The notes: generated by a model not told the origin, from the letters alone. 7,555 nucleotides of DNA from PVC group bacterium (GCA_003567575.1 PWZG01000223.1:1-7555), one strand, 5' to 3'; shown: positions 1 to 6,770, counted from the stretch's first letter. Translations and numbers: made by a program.

Positions 1-1
1 C

Positions 2-1831
2 GAAGAGTTTGAAATGCAGCGAGCCGGCGTGACGACGTGTGAGCTGCCAAAGGGGCACACGCATTACCGGATCCAAGCCCGGCGCGTGACGATACGACCC
101 GATGATCGTTTGCGGACACGTCATGCCGTGCTCTATTTAGGGCGATTGCCGGTGTTCTACTTGCCGTTCTGGCACGTATCACTCGATCCGGATTTCGGTT
201 TCCGGTTTCAACCCGGGTCCAGCAGTCGCATGGGTTACTATTTGCTGTCAGCGTATCGATATCGTATCAATCCCTTTTTGCGGGGCGAGACGCATCTGGA
301 TTACCGCTCGCGCCGCGGTTTGGCCGGCGGACAGGATTTGCGCTGGGACGATCCATCCGACGGCGCTTACGCCGGACGGTTCTTCGGATATTTCATCAAC
401 GACAACGATCCCTACCTGGACCGCAATCCTGAAGCCCTGGATATCGACGAGGCGCGCTACCGTTTCCAATTGCAACATCGCCAACGGTATACGCCCATGG
501 ATTCCATCAATGCGCGCTTGGAATATGTCAGCGATGAAATGATGCGCGAGGATTTTTTCGAAAGAGATTATCGACGCGCCGTACAGCCGGATAATTTTAT
601 TTCCTATATTCATCGCCGGGATCTGATGACTTTTGGATTGATGGGACGTATGCGACTGAACGATTTTTACGAACATATCGATCGTTTACCGGAGGCGGAA
701 CTGGATATTCATCGACGCCGTCTGGCACAAACGCCGTTTTATTACGAAAGCAGTCATGCAGCAGTCGCTTTGAATCGCCGGCGTCCGCGCGCCTTGGACG
801 AAGATGATTTCTCCGTCGAACGGATGGATACACGTCATGGCCTGTCATGGCCGGTCCGGTCTTTCGGATTCCTGAACATCGTCCCGCGCGTCGGCGGGCG
901 CGGTACCTATTACTCGAAAACGTTCGAGACCGTTACCGAGCAAATCGTATCGACAAGCGTGACCACCAACGAAATCGTCGAGACCGATGGCTCAATCCGT
1001 ACCGAGATCGTCAGCGCAACCGAAGCAGAAACTATTGAACTTCGGCGCGAGACCGGCGCCAAGGTGCGTACCGCCGTTGAATTCGGGATCGAGTCCTCGT
1101 TCCAAGCATCACGTGTATGGTATACCGAACCGATGCTGTGGGGCCAGGATCTGCGACATGTCGTCGAACCTTATATGAATTACGCGTTCATTCCCGAACC
1201 GTCGGTGACTCCGGATCAACTACACCGATTTGACGATACCGATCGTTTGGATAAAGCGCACGGGGTGGCGTTTGGCCTGCGTAATGTGTTGCAAACCAAA
1301 CGCGACCAACGATCGCATGACCTGCTGGATGTTAATGCTTTCAGCCATTACCGGTTGGACGCGAAAGACGACGAAAATGCGCTCGGCGCGATTGGGCTGC
1401 GCGCCGAAGCGCGTCCCTTGGATAACTGGGGATTGAACGTGACGGCCTCCTACGATCCGCATGAAGGAATTCTTACCGAATGGAATAGCCGGGCATTCTA
1501 TCAGCATGCGAATTGGTGGCGGGCGGATGCCGAATATCGATATCGCCATGAACAGAGCCGACTGATCGCCGCAACCCTGGCTGTGTCGCCGGTTCGGGAC
1601 TGGACCTTCGAAGCCTACGGACGGTATGAGGCCGAAACCTCGCGACTGGAAGAACATTCTTGGCATGTGCAACGCGAACTCGATTGCATGGTTATCCGAA
1701 GCGGATTTACCCATGTCCCCTCGTACATACGCGCCGACGGTACCGAACGCGAGGACGAATACCGGGTGACACTCGAACTTTGGTTGACCGCGTTTCCGGA
1801 AATGCGCGCCGGCCTTTCCGGCCGCCGTTAA
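2..1831 (+). CDS. lptD: LPS assembly outer-membrane protein LptD, C-terminal part (5' truncated by window edge)
   Basis: LptD is the outer-membrane beta-barrel that, with the lipoprotein LptE, receives LPS from the LptA bridge and inserts it into the outer leaflet. The frame is open through four codons before the first ATG (position 14) to the window edge, and the homology is already under way there, so that ATG is internal. Residues below count from it. Residues 5-60 match the end of the periplasmic OstA/jellyroll domain: a TTC motif, then a YRIQARRVTI strand and the VFYLPFW motif. The rest is barrel: many alternating aromatic/charged strands, the RHVVEPYMNYAFIPEP segment at 381-396, GLRNVLQTKR at 421-430 and a final strand ending near LWLTAFPE. 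The only two cysteines, C9 and C558, fall where E. coli LptD has C173 and C724/C725. A Thr/Glu-rich segment at 303-342 looks like an extended loop. The gene ends with TAA and faces the minus-strand block. The family call is from remembered motifs; an OstA-like family member with another role is a less likely alternative. Confidence 0.85.
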   Translation, partial: EEFEMQRAGVTTCELPKGHTHYRIQARRVTIRPDDRLRTRHAVLYLGRLPVFYLPFWHVSLDPDFGFRFQPGSSSRMGYYLLSAYRYRINPFLRGETHLDYRSRRGLAGGQDLRWDDPSDGAYAGRFFGYFINDNDPYLDRNPEALDIDEARYRFQLQHRQRYTPMDSINARLEYVSDEMMREDFFERDYRRAVQPDNFISYIHRRDLMTFGLMGRMRLNDFYEHIDRLPEAELDIHRRRLAQTPFYYESSHAAVALNRRRPRALDEDDFSVERMDTRHGLSWPVRSFGFLNIVPRVGGRGTYYSKTFETVTEQIVSTSVTTNEIVETDGSIRTEIVSATEAETIELRRETGAKVRTAVEFGIESSFQASRVWYTEPMLWGQDLRHVVEPYMNYAFIPEPSVTPDQLHRFDDTDRLDKAHGVAFGLRNVLQTKRDQRSHDLLDVNAFSHYRLDAKDDENALGAIGLRAEARPLDNWGLNVTASYDPHEGILTEWNSRAFYQHANWWRADAEYRYRHEQSRLIAATLAVSPVRDWTFEAYGRYEAETSRLEEHSWHVQRELDCMVIRSGFTHVPSYIRADGTEREDEYRVTLELWLTAFPEMRAGLSGRR

Positions 1832-1840
1832 CCTCGAAAT

Positions 1841-1858
1841 CGGCCTCCTGTAAGGCCG
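1841..1858 (+). terminator. Possible lptD terminator hairpin (weak)
   Basis: CGGCCT and AGGCCG form a perfect 6-bp GC-rich stem around a 6-nt loop, starting 9 bp after the lptD stop; a T-G wobble pair could add one step. No T-run follows, so it does not meet the intrinsic terminator pattern and may act only as a 3'-end stabilising stem, or have no function. Confidence 0.3.
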
Positions 1859-1882
1859 GAGACCTCACCGGTTGCAGGTTCT

Positions 1883-1903
1883 CGGTTGAAGAAAAGGCAA
1901 CCG
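1883..1903. repeat. Small inverted repeat CGGTTG/CAACCG
   Basis: CGGTTG (1883-1888) and CAACCG (1898-1903) can form a 6-bp stem with a 9-nt loop. A second CGGTTG copy at 1869-1874 could compete for the same right arm. On the minus strand the A6 run at 1916-1921 becomes a T6 run lying before this repeat rather than after it, so it does not form an intrinsic terminator for the transporter operon. Function unknown. Confidence 0.25.
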
Positions 1904-1974
1904 TTGATTCCGCTGAAAAAACCTCATGTTCCTGGATTCGGAATGGACAGGCGTCCCACCACAGATAATGTCCG

Positions 1975-1998
1975 GGCGCCTTGCTTGCGTTTGGCGCC
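1975..1998 (-). terminator. Inverted repeat downstream of the transporter operon; possible terminator stem
   Basis: Two GGCGCC copies (1975-1980 and 1993-1998) form a 6-bp all-GC stem with a 12-nt loop, about 45 bp beyond the stop of the last minus-strand gene. Because GGCGCC is self-complementary the stem can form on either strand. No U-tract follows immediately in either direction; on the minus strand the nearest T6 run comes about 50 bp later. It is a candidate for 3'-end processing or termination of the operon transcript, with weak support. Confidence 0.25.
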
Positions 1999-2042
1999 GA
2001 AACAACTCAGGTGCTCCTCGAATACCACGGAGAACCACCATT

Positions 2043-3065
2043 TCAAATCAAGTCGTCCGCCAGTTCGTTGCGGCGTAGGCAAGCGCAGCGTCGGCCGGCG
2101 GTCGGATCGCCGGCGACCGGTTCCGGTTCCGGTTCGATGCGACGGCAGTCCGGCAGCGCGAACGGGCAGCGCGGATGAAAACGGCATCCGGCTGGCGGCG
2201 CTGCCGGCGAGGGTACGTCGCCGGCGGGAACGATCCGTTCCCGCCGCGGTTGCAGCGGCACGAGAATGGACGATAACAGCATACTGGTATACGGATGCCG
2301 CGGTCGGTTCATTACCGTATCTACCGGTCCATACTCGGCCAGTCGGCCCATATACATGATGGCGACCCGTTGCGCTATGTGGCGTACGACACTCAGATCG
2401 TGCGAAATGAAAAGGTACGCCTGACCATGCCGTTCGCGTAAGTCCATCAACAGATTCAGGACTTGGGCCTGGACCGACACATCAAGCGCGCTGACCGCCT
2501 CATCGCAGACGATCAGACGTGGCCGCATCGAAAGCGCGCGGGCGATGCAAATTCGCTGACGCTGGCCGCCGGAGAATTCGTGAGGGTAACGGTTCAGAAT
2601 GTTCTTGTCCAACCCCACTTCCGCCAGCAGTCGCCGCGCTTCGCTGTCCGATTCGCGCCGCTTGATCATGTCGTGGGCGAGCAAACCTTCCGTCACGATA
2701 TCCCGTACCGTCATGCGCGGATTGAGCGATGCCGCCGGATCCTGAAAGATCATCTGGAGTCGCGGACTTAGACGGCGTCGTTCGCGGCCGTGAAGCCCGG
2801 CCATGTCGCGGTCTTCAAAACGGATACGTCCGGTATGGACCGGTTCGAGTCCAACCAGCGCCCGGCCAAGCGTGGTTTTCCCGCAACCCGATTCGCCGAC
2901 CAGACCCAGTGTTTCGCCGGGCGTGATACGCAGCGAAACATCGTCAACCGCACGCACGTAACCGCTGACTCGCGAGAAAATGCCGCGCCTGATCGGGAAC
3001 CAGACCCGTAATCGGTCGATGGCGAGCAGATGATCATCCGCTTTATGCTTTGGCGTTTCAGTCAT
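2043..3065 (-). CDS. Peptide ABC importer ATP-binding protein, OppF/DppF-like
   Basis: This is one of two cytoplasmic ATPases that drive the YejB/YejE permease pair encoded upstream. All nucleotide-binding motifs are intact in the 340-residue protein: Walker A GESGCGKT at 57-64, Q-loop Q108 in FQDP, signature FSGGQ at 164-168, Walker B LIVCDE at 184-189, D-loop SALD at 192-195 and switch histidine H222. The C-terminal oligopeptide-transporter region follows, with C294, C300 and C307 in the CRFHPRCP context plus C327 and C329. In peptide-importer ATPases of this family such cysteines can hold an iron-sulfur cluster. The DEAVSALD wording fits OppF/DppF better than OppD. The ATG overlaps the stop of the upstream ATPase gene by 4 bp, which fixes the start. 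In E. coli the corresponding YejF fuses both ATPases in one chain; here they are separate. An EPEPEP stretch between the cysteines comes from a hexamer repeat. The substrate cannot be read from the ATPase. Confidence 0.9.
   Translation of the reverse strand: MTETPKHKADDHLLAIDRLRVWFPIRRGIFSRVSGYVRAVDDVSLRITPGETLGLVGESGCGKTTLGRALVGLEPVHTGRIRFEDRDMAGLHGRERRRLSPRLQMIFQDPAASLNPRMTVRDIVTEGLLAHDMIKRRESDSEARRLLAEVGLDKNILNRYPHEFSGGQRQRICIARALSMRPRLIVCDEAVSALDVSVQAQVLNLLMDLRERHGQAYLFISHDLSVVRHIAQRVAIMYMGRLAEYGPVDTVMNRPRHPYTSMLLSSILVPLQPRRERIVPAGDVPSPAAPPAGCRFHPRCPFALPDCRRIEPEPEPVAGDPTAGRRCACLRRNELADDLI
2117..2134 (-). repeat. CCGGTT hexanucleotide tandem repeat, three copies, inside the OppF-like gene
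   Basis: Three perfect CCGGTT units on the plus strand read as alternating Glu-Pro codons in the minus-strand gene (residues about 311-316). They sit in the linker between the C-terminal cysteines. Copy-number change by slippage would keep the reading frame because the unit is 6 bp. Confidence 0.7.
3062..3065 (-). promoter_or_regulatory. ATGA stop/start overlap: OppD-like to OppF-like gene
   Basis: The TGA of the first ATPase gene and the ATG of the second share two bases. No clear Shine-Dalgarno sequence precedes the ATG (only a weak GAGAA), so re-initiation by ribosomes finishing the upstream gene is the likely start mechanism. This would suit near-equal production of the two ATPases. Confidence 0.7.
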
Positions 3066-4123
3066 GATTTCGGTTCTCGCAAAAAACAGGCCGCTTGGCG
3101 TCCGTCACCCAGGGCGTACAGTGGCGGTATCGATTGGGCGCAACGCGGCATGGCGTATGGGCAGCGGGCACGGAATCGGCATCCCTTGGGATAATGCAGC
3201 GGTGAAGGAACCTGTCCCGGAATGGCCGGCAGCCGGCGCGCGTGCGCGGGCGCCAGGGCCGGCATCGAACGTAACAAACCTTCTGTATAGGGATGCCCCG
3301 GTTTCCGGAAGACATCGCGGATACCGCCGGATTCTACTATCCGGGCGGCATACATGACCAGTGCCCGATCGCACATTTCCCAGATCACGCCCATATCGTG
3401 CGTAATAAGCAGTAACGCCGTATCGCGGCTGCGTAACGCTCGCATCAAATCGAATATCTGGGCTTGAACCGTAACGTCGAGCGCTGTCGTCGGTTCATCC
3501 GCAACGATCAGATCCGGCTCAAGCATCAGCGCCATGGCAATCATGACACGTTGTCGCATGCCGCCGGATAACTGAAAAGGATATGCATCAATGTTACCCG
3601 CCGGATTGGGAATCCCGGTTTTATGTAGCCATTCCAGCGCCATTACGCGCGCTGCCGACCGCGTCAGCGAACGGTGTAAGCGTATCGTCTCAATCATCTG
3701 ACGGCCAATCCGGTGTAACGGCGATAACGCGGACATCGGATCCTGGAAAATAACCCCGATACGGTTACCTCGGATATGCCGCAACCGGGACAGCGGCAGT
3801 GTCGCCAGATCTTGACCCGCAAAATCTATCCGACCCGATAAGCGACGACCGGGCGGCGACGGGATCAACCGCGGGATACTCATGGCGGCGACCGATTTAC
3901 CGCAGCCGGATTCGCCAACCAAACCGAGAATTTCGCCGCGCCGGATATGTAACGAGACATCGTCGACAGCCGTCAGACAACCGTCGTCGGTATCGAAAAC
4001 GACACTGAGATTACTGATGACAAGCAACGGGGACGCCGTTTCGCCGATGTCCCCGGCGATGGCCGGCGCGGGAATCTTGTGTGGCGTGGCAACATTATCG
4101 GATAGAGTGGATTCGGAAGTCAT
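3062..4123 (-). CDS. Peptide ABC importer ATP-binding protein, OppD-like
   Basis: First of the paired ATPases of the YejB/YejE importer, 353 residues from the chosen start. Walker A GESGCGKS lies at 70-77, Q-loop Q127, signature LSGGM at 185-189, Walker B LIVADE at 205-210, D-loop ALD at 214-216 and switch histidine H242. The C-terminal peptide-transporter motif has C315, C321 and C328 in the CRFRARCP context, with C346 near the end. The frame stays open upstream to an ATG at 4237, but that would add 38 Arg-rich residues lying wholly over the end of yejE. The ATG at 4123 makes a 4-bp ATGA overlap with the yejE stop, as at the other two junctions, and is chosen. Even so, about 32 residues precede the ATPase fold, longer and less conserved-looking than usual for OppD. 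All catalytic residues are present, so the protein should be active. Confidence 0.9.
   Translation of the reverse strand: MTSESTLSDNVATPHKIPAPAIAGDIGETASPLLVISNLSVVFDTDDGCLTAVDDVSLHIRRGEILGLVGESGCGKSVAAMSIPRLIPSPPGRRLSGRIDFAGQDLATLPLSRLRHIRGNRIGVIFQDPMSALSPLHRIGRQMIETIRLHRSLTRSAARVMALEWLHKTGIPNPAGNIDAYPFQLSGGMRQRVMIAMALMLEPDLIVADEPTTALDVTVQAQIFDLMRALRSRDTALLLITHDMGVIWEMCDRALVMYAARIVESGGIRDVFRKPGHPYTEGLLRSMPALAPAHARRLPAIPGQVPSPLHYPKGCRFRARCPYAMPRCAQSIPPLYALGDGRQAACFLREPKS
4120..4123 (-). promoter_or_regulatory. ATGA stop/start overlap: yejE to OppD-like gene
   Basis: The yejE TGA and the ATPase ATG overlap. The 20 bases upstream on the minus strand are A/T-rich near the start with no Shine-Dalgarno match, which again points to translational coupling. 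This overlap decides the start of the ATPase gene against the longer frame. Confidence 0.7.
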
Positions 4124-5724
4124 TGTAATTTTTGATGCGGTACGGGATCGAATGCGTTGCGGGCGCCTTCGCCGATGAATACGCCGAGTAACATGACGAT
4201 AAACAGGGCCAGCCCGGGATAGAAAATAAGCCACCATACCCAGCCGTATTGTTGGGCTTGCTGGATCAATTCACCCCAACTGGCGGTCGGCGGCGGCAAC
4301 CCGAATCCGAGAAAATCCAGCGCCGCCAGCGCGTTAATCGCGCCCACCAGGGCGAACGGTGTAAAAGTAACCACCGGGACCAGCGCATTGGGTAGTATAT
4401 GCCGGAAAATCAGAGCGTGATGACTTAAACCCAAACCGCGTGCGGCTTCGACGAACGGGCGTCGACGCAGACGTAGAAACTCGCCGCGCATGTAGTATGA
4501 CATGCCGATCCAGTTGAATAACCCGTAACAAAACAGCAGTAACCCGAAACTGCGGCCGAATAACGAGCCGAGAAGAATCATGACGTAAAGAAACGGGATG
4601 GCGCTCCAGATTTCAATCGAACGTTGCGCCAGTAAATCGAAACGGCCGCCGAAATAACCTTGAACCGCCCCGATCACGATCCCTAGAATAACGGATACGC
4701 TAACCAGTAACAAGCCGAAGGTCATCGATGTGCGCAGCCCGTAAATCACGCGCGCCAGCACATCGCGGCCGGCGCCGTCGATACCCATCCAATGTCCGCG
4801 TACCGGGGGGTATGGCCAGCGCACTTCCTCCTTTCCGTATTCAACCCGATGCCCGATACCGTCGATCGTTAATAGATCGCTGCCGACCGACGCTTCGAAA
4901 CGGCGCCTGACATCGGCGCGTATCCGTTCGCGCTGCTCTTCGTGCAGCCGGCGCCACAGCGGCGACGAATCCATCGGTTCGTCAACGCCAGGTTGGAACG
5001 TCAGGACCGAACGCGTTCGATCGGGCGGTAACGTTTCGCGCAAGGTAACACGCATGACCGCCGGGGCCGGGTCGCGCGGTGTGTGCGATGCCAGCGATAA
5101 ATCCACCATCGTAACGTCGGGATCCTCTTCGAGCGCTACCGTTCGCGTAATCAACGGCAGCTCCCGTTCATTTGCGAAACGCTGTTCCAAGGCAATGACA
5201 ATGTCGGCGGGTACCGCGATCAGCCTGCCGAGTTCCTGCCCAACGAGCGCCGCGCTGCCGATATCGAAAAAGGCATCCGCCGCAACCGCGCGACGTACGA
5301 TGCCGCCGGCATCGATGCTCAGCGTTGCCACCCTGGGTACCGGCGTCAATGTTACCGATACCGTGTCCGGTATATCGAGCGAATCCGGTTCGATCGTTTC
5401 GTTTGGACCATGCGGAATCGGCGCGAATACGGCGCGATTATCCGGATTAGCGCGAAACTCGGGCGAGATAACGATCTGTTTGTAGTTCGGCCGGGTCATG
5501 CGTCCGCTGCCGGTAAACGTATCCTCGGGGTAAAACCGGAATACGGGAAAATAATGGCGCCCTTCGAACCGCAAATACAACGGCCGGTTATTGCTGATCA
5601 GCTCGGCGCCCAGACTGAGAGTGTAAAGCGCCGTTAGTATCCAGAACGACCACCAGGCGCGCCGCATGGCGCGAAATCGACGTAACCGTTTCCGGGTTAA
5701 TGGGTTGAGATGGAATCCGTTCAT
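4120..5724 (-). CDS. yejE: YejE-like peptide ABC importer permease with a large periplasmic insert
   Basis: One of the two inner-membrane permeases of a YejABEF-type peptide importer. The N-terminus matches remembered E. coli YejE: a basic segment, one membrane helix (about 24-44) and the SLGAELISNNRPL motif, followed by a short WYFP-like region and a FAPIPHGPNETI segment. The transporter core resumes at about 303 with HWMGIDGAGRDVLARVIYG. Further helices lie at roughly 333-356, 372-411, 447-475 and 497-518. The EAA loop (EAARGLG from 426, ILPNAL at 443-448) docks the ATPases. The C-terminus ARNAFDP is family-typical. At 534 residues it is far longer than the roughly 340 of E. coli YejE; the excess is a block at about 112-302, on the periplasmic side. 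The ATG overlaps the yejB stop by 4 bp and has no Shine-Dalgarno sequence. The family call is strong; the transported peptide is unknown. Confidence 0.88.
   Translation of the reverse strand: MNGFHLNPLTRKRLRRFRAMRRAWWSFWILTALYTLSLGAELISNNRPLYLRFEGRHYFPVFRFYPEDTFTGSGRMTRPNYKQIVISPEFRANPDNRAVFAPIPHGPNETIEPDSLDIPDTVSVTLTPVPRVATLSIDAGGIVRRAVAADAFFDIGSAALVGQELGRLIAVPADIVIALEQRFANERELPLITRTVALEEDPDVTMVDLSLASHTPRDPAPAVMRVTLRETLPPDRTRSVLTFQPGVDEPMDSSPLWRRLHEEQRERIRADVRRRFEASVGSDLLTIDGIGHRVEYGKEEVRWPYPPVRGHWMGIDGAGRDVLARVIYGLRTSMTFGLLLVSVSVILGIVIGAVQGYFGGRFDLLAQRSIEIWSAIPFLYVMILLGSLFGRSFGLLLFCYGLFNWIGMSYYMRGEFLRLRRRPFVEAARGLGLSHHALIFRHILPNALVPVVTFTPFALVGAINALAALDFLGFGLPPPTASWGELIQQAQQYGWVWWLIFYPGLALFIVMLLGVFIGEGARNAFDPVPHQKLQ
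4819..5391 (-). other. Region of yejE encoding the extra periplasmic insert (residues about 112-302)
   Basis: This block has no counterpart in E. coli YejE as I recall it. The first two thirds read as alternating hydrophobic strands (for example TVSVTLTPVP and TLSIDAGGIVRRAV) separated by Pro/Asp-rich turns. A charged, probably helical segment follows at about 256-278 (WRRLHEEQRERIRADVRRRF), and then a short DLLTIDG strand. There are no cysteines and no hydrophobic run long enough for a membrane helix, so it should be a folded soluble periplasmic domain. I do not recognise the fold. Boundaries are approximate to about 10 residues. Confidence 0.6.
5721..5724 (-). promoter_or_regulatory. ATGA stop/start overlap: yejB to yejE
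   Basis: The yejB TGA and yejE ATG share two bases, the first of three identical junctions in the operon. No Shine-Dalgarno match is seen upstream of the ATG, so coupling to yejB translation is likely and would balance the two permease subunits. Confidence 0.7.
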
Positions 5725-6761
5725 TGTTTCTGGAAGTTAATGCGGGGATCGATCAAAACATAACAGAAATCAGAAAGTACATTGCCGAGCATGCCCAGAA
5801 CCGAGGTTAACGCCAGAATTGCCATGAATACGGCGTAATCACGGGTAATAATCGCTTCCAGACTTAAACGGCCCATACCGGGAATTTCGAATATCTGCTC
5901 GATGATTACCGAGCCGGCGAACATCAGCGTGATTACATTGCCGAATCCGGTGGCAATCGGAATCAGGGAATTGCGTACCGCATGTCCCCATACGGCACGC
6001 GTTGCCGACGCTCCCCGCGCCAATACCGTGCGTACGTAGTCCTGGCGGATCTGTTCCATCAGCGAATTTTTCATCAGTATGGTAAGTACGGCGAAGTTCC
6101 CCACTACATAGCACAGGACAGGCAGTAACATGTGGCGCGCCGTATCGATGAAACGGCCCCACGGCGACAGTGAAGCGTAGTTGTCCGAACGAAACCCGTA
6201 GGCCGGCAGCAGATCCCAGTATTGCTCGTTGATTCCGGTAAACAACATTTTCAGCAACATCCCCAATGCAAACGCGGGAAGCGCATATCCGGCGAAAACA
6301 ATGGCGCTCGACAACAGATCAAACGTTTTACCGTGGCGTAACGCCTTGGCAATACCCAGCGGAATGCAAACCAGATAGGTTAATAAAAAACCGGTGATGC
6401 CGAAGATCAGGGAAACATTAAAACGGCCGCGAATAAGTTCCCAAGCCGTGCGGTTCGGATATCGATAGGACTCCATGCGCATGCCCATGCGGTCCGTTGT
6501 CAACCAGCGCAAATACCGCACGGTAAACGGCTGATCGAATCCGAAATGTTTTTCCAATTGACGCCGGTAATCCTCGCTGATGGCGGCGCTGTCGGCAAAG
6601 CCGCCGTCGGCCAGCGTGTCCGCGCCGCGCATTTGCATCATCATTTGTTCCACCGGTCCGCCGGGCACGAACTGTACCAGCGTGAAACACAACAGTGTGA
6701 TGCCGATAAATGTCGGGATAATCAACAGTAAACGCCGGATAAAATAATTTAATCGTTCCAT
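5721..6761 (-). CDS. yejB: YejB-like peptide ABC importer permease
   Basis: Partner permease of YejE in a YejABEF-type (Opp/Dpp superfamily) peptide importer in the inner membrane. The 346-residue length is near E. coli YejB (about 364). The N-terminus has the typical IRRLLLIIPT helix (about 9-31) followed by VQFVPGGPVEQM. A periplasmic region at 40-110 includes HFGFDQPFTVRYLRWL. Membrane helices follow at roughly 115-138, 152-175, 209-232, 272-291 and 310-336. The EAA-type cytoplasmic loop is at about 241-268 (DYVRTVLARGAS, then RNSLIP), and the C-terminus LIDPRINF is characteristic of the family. The ATG at 6761 gives an N-terminus that lines up with the family; it lies 9 bp after the sugar transferase stop and has an A/T-rich leader with no Shine-Dalgarno match. 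No yejA-type binding protein gene adjoins it. Alternative: another dipeptide or oligopeptide DppB-like permease, less likely given these YejB motifs. Confidence 0.9.
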   Translation of the reverse strand: MERLNYFIRRLLLIIPTFIGITLLCFTLVQFVPGGPVEQMMMQMRGADTLADGGFADSAAISEDYRRQLEKHFGFDQPFTVRYLRWLTTDRMGMRMESYRYPNRTAWELIRGRFNVSLIFGITGFLLTYLVCIPLGIAKALRHGKTFDLLSSAIVFAGYALPAFALGMLLKMLFTGINEQYWDLLPAYGFRSDNYASLSPWGRFIDTARHMLLPVLCYVVGNFAVLTILMKNSLMEQIRQDYVRTVLARGASATRAVWGHAVRNSLIPIATGFGNVITLMFAGSVIIEQIFEIPGMGRLSLEAIITRDYAVFMAILALTSVLGMLGNVLSDFCYVLIDPRINFQKQ

Positions 6762-6770
6762 AAAAATCGG

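Larger units (their letters stand above)
1832..2042. other. Convergent intergenic spacer
   Basis: This 211-bp stretch separates the stop of lptD (+) from the stop of the OppF-like ATPase gene (-). I see no credible gene in it: the open frames crossing it are extensions of frames shadowing the ATPase gene and lack a recognisable protein. It contains three small inverted repeats and one A6 run (1916-1921), described separately where worthwhile. Two converging transcription units need termination here, but no textbook hairpin followed directly by a U-tract is visible for either direction. Confidence 0.7.

Noticed and set aside
14..16. ATG at 14 as the true start of lptD
   Set aside because: The frame is open upstream to the edge, and the LptD match begins mid-domain at once, so the gene starts outside the window.
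248..676. 142-residue minus-strand open frame inside lptD
   Set aside because: Fully antisense to LptD with no motif or independent start signal.
1220..1714. 164-residue minus-strand open frame inside lptD
   Set aside because: It lies entirely antisense to well-supported LptD barrel sequence and has no recognisable domain.
1964..1969. GATAAT as a -10 promoter element in the spacer
   Set aside because: No plausible -35 element at the right distance and no plus-strand gene downstream of it.
1886..2359. 157-residue plus-strand open frame starting in the spacer
   Set aside because: It overlaps most of the 3' end of the OppF-like gene on the opposite strand, is rich in Arg/Pro/Ala as expected for an antisense frame of GC-rich DNA, and shows no recognisable motif.
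3220..3262. GC-rich palindrome-like tract inside the OppD-like gene (repeated GCCGGC and GGCGC motifs)
   Set aside because: It encodes an ordinary Ala/Pro/Arg-rich stretch of the ATPase; such short self-complementary motifs are expected in GC-rich coding sequence.
4124..4237. 38-residue N-terminal extension of the OppD-like ATPase (ATG at 4237)
   Set aside because: It would lie wholly inside the conserved C-terminal coding region of yejE and is Arg-rich frame-shadow sequence; the ATG at 4123 forms the same 4-bp overlap seen at the other junctions.
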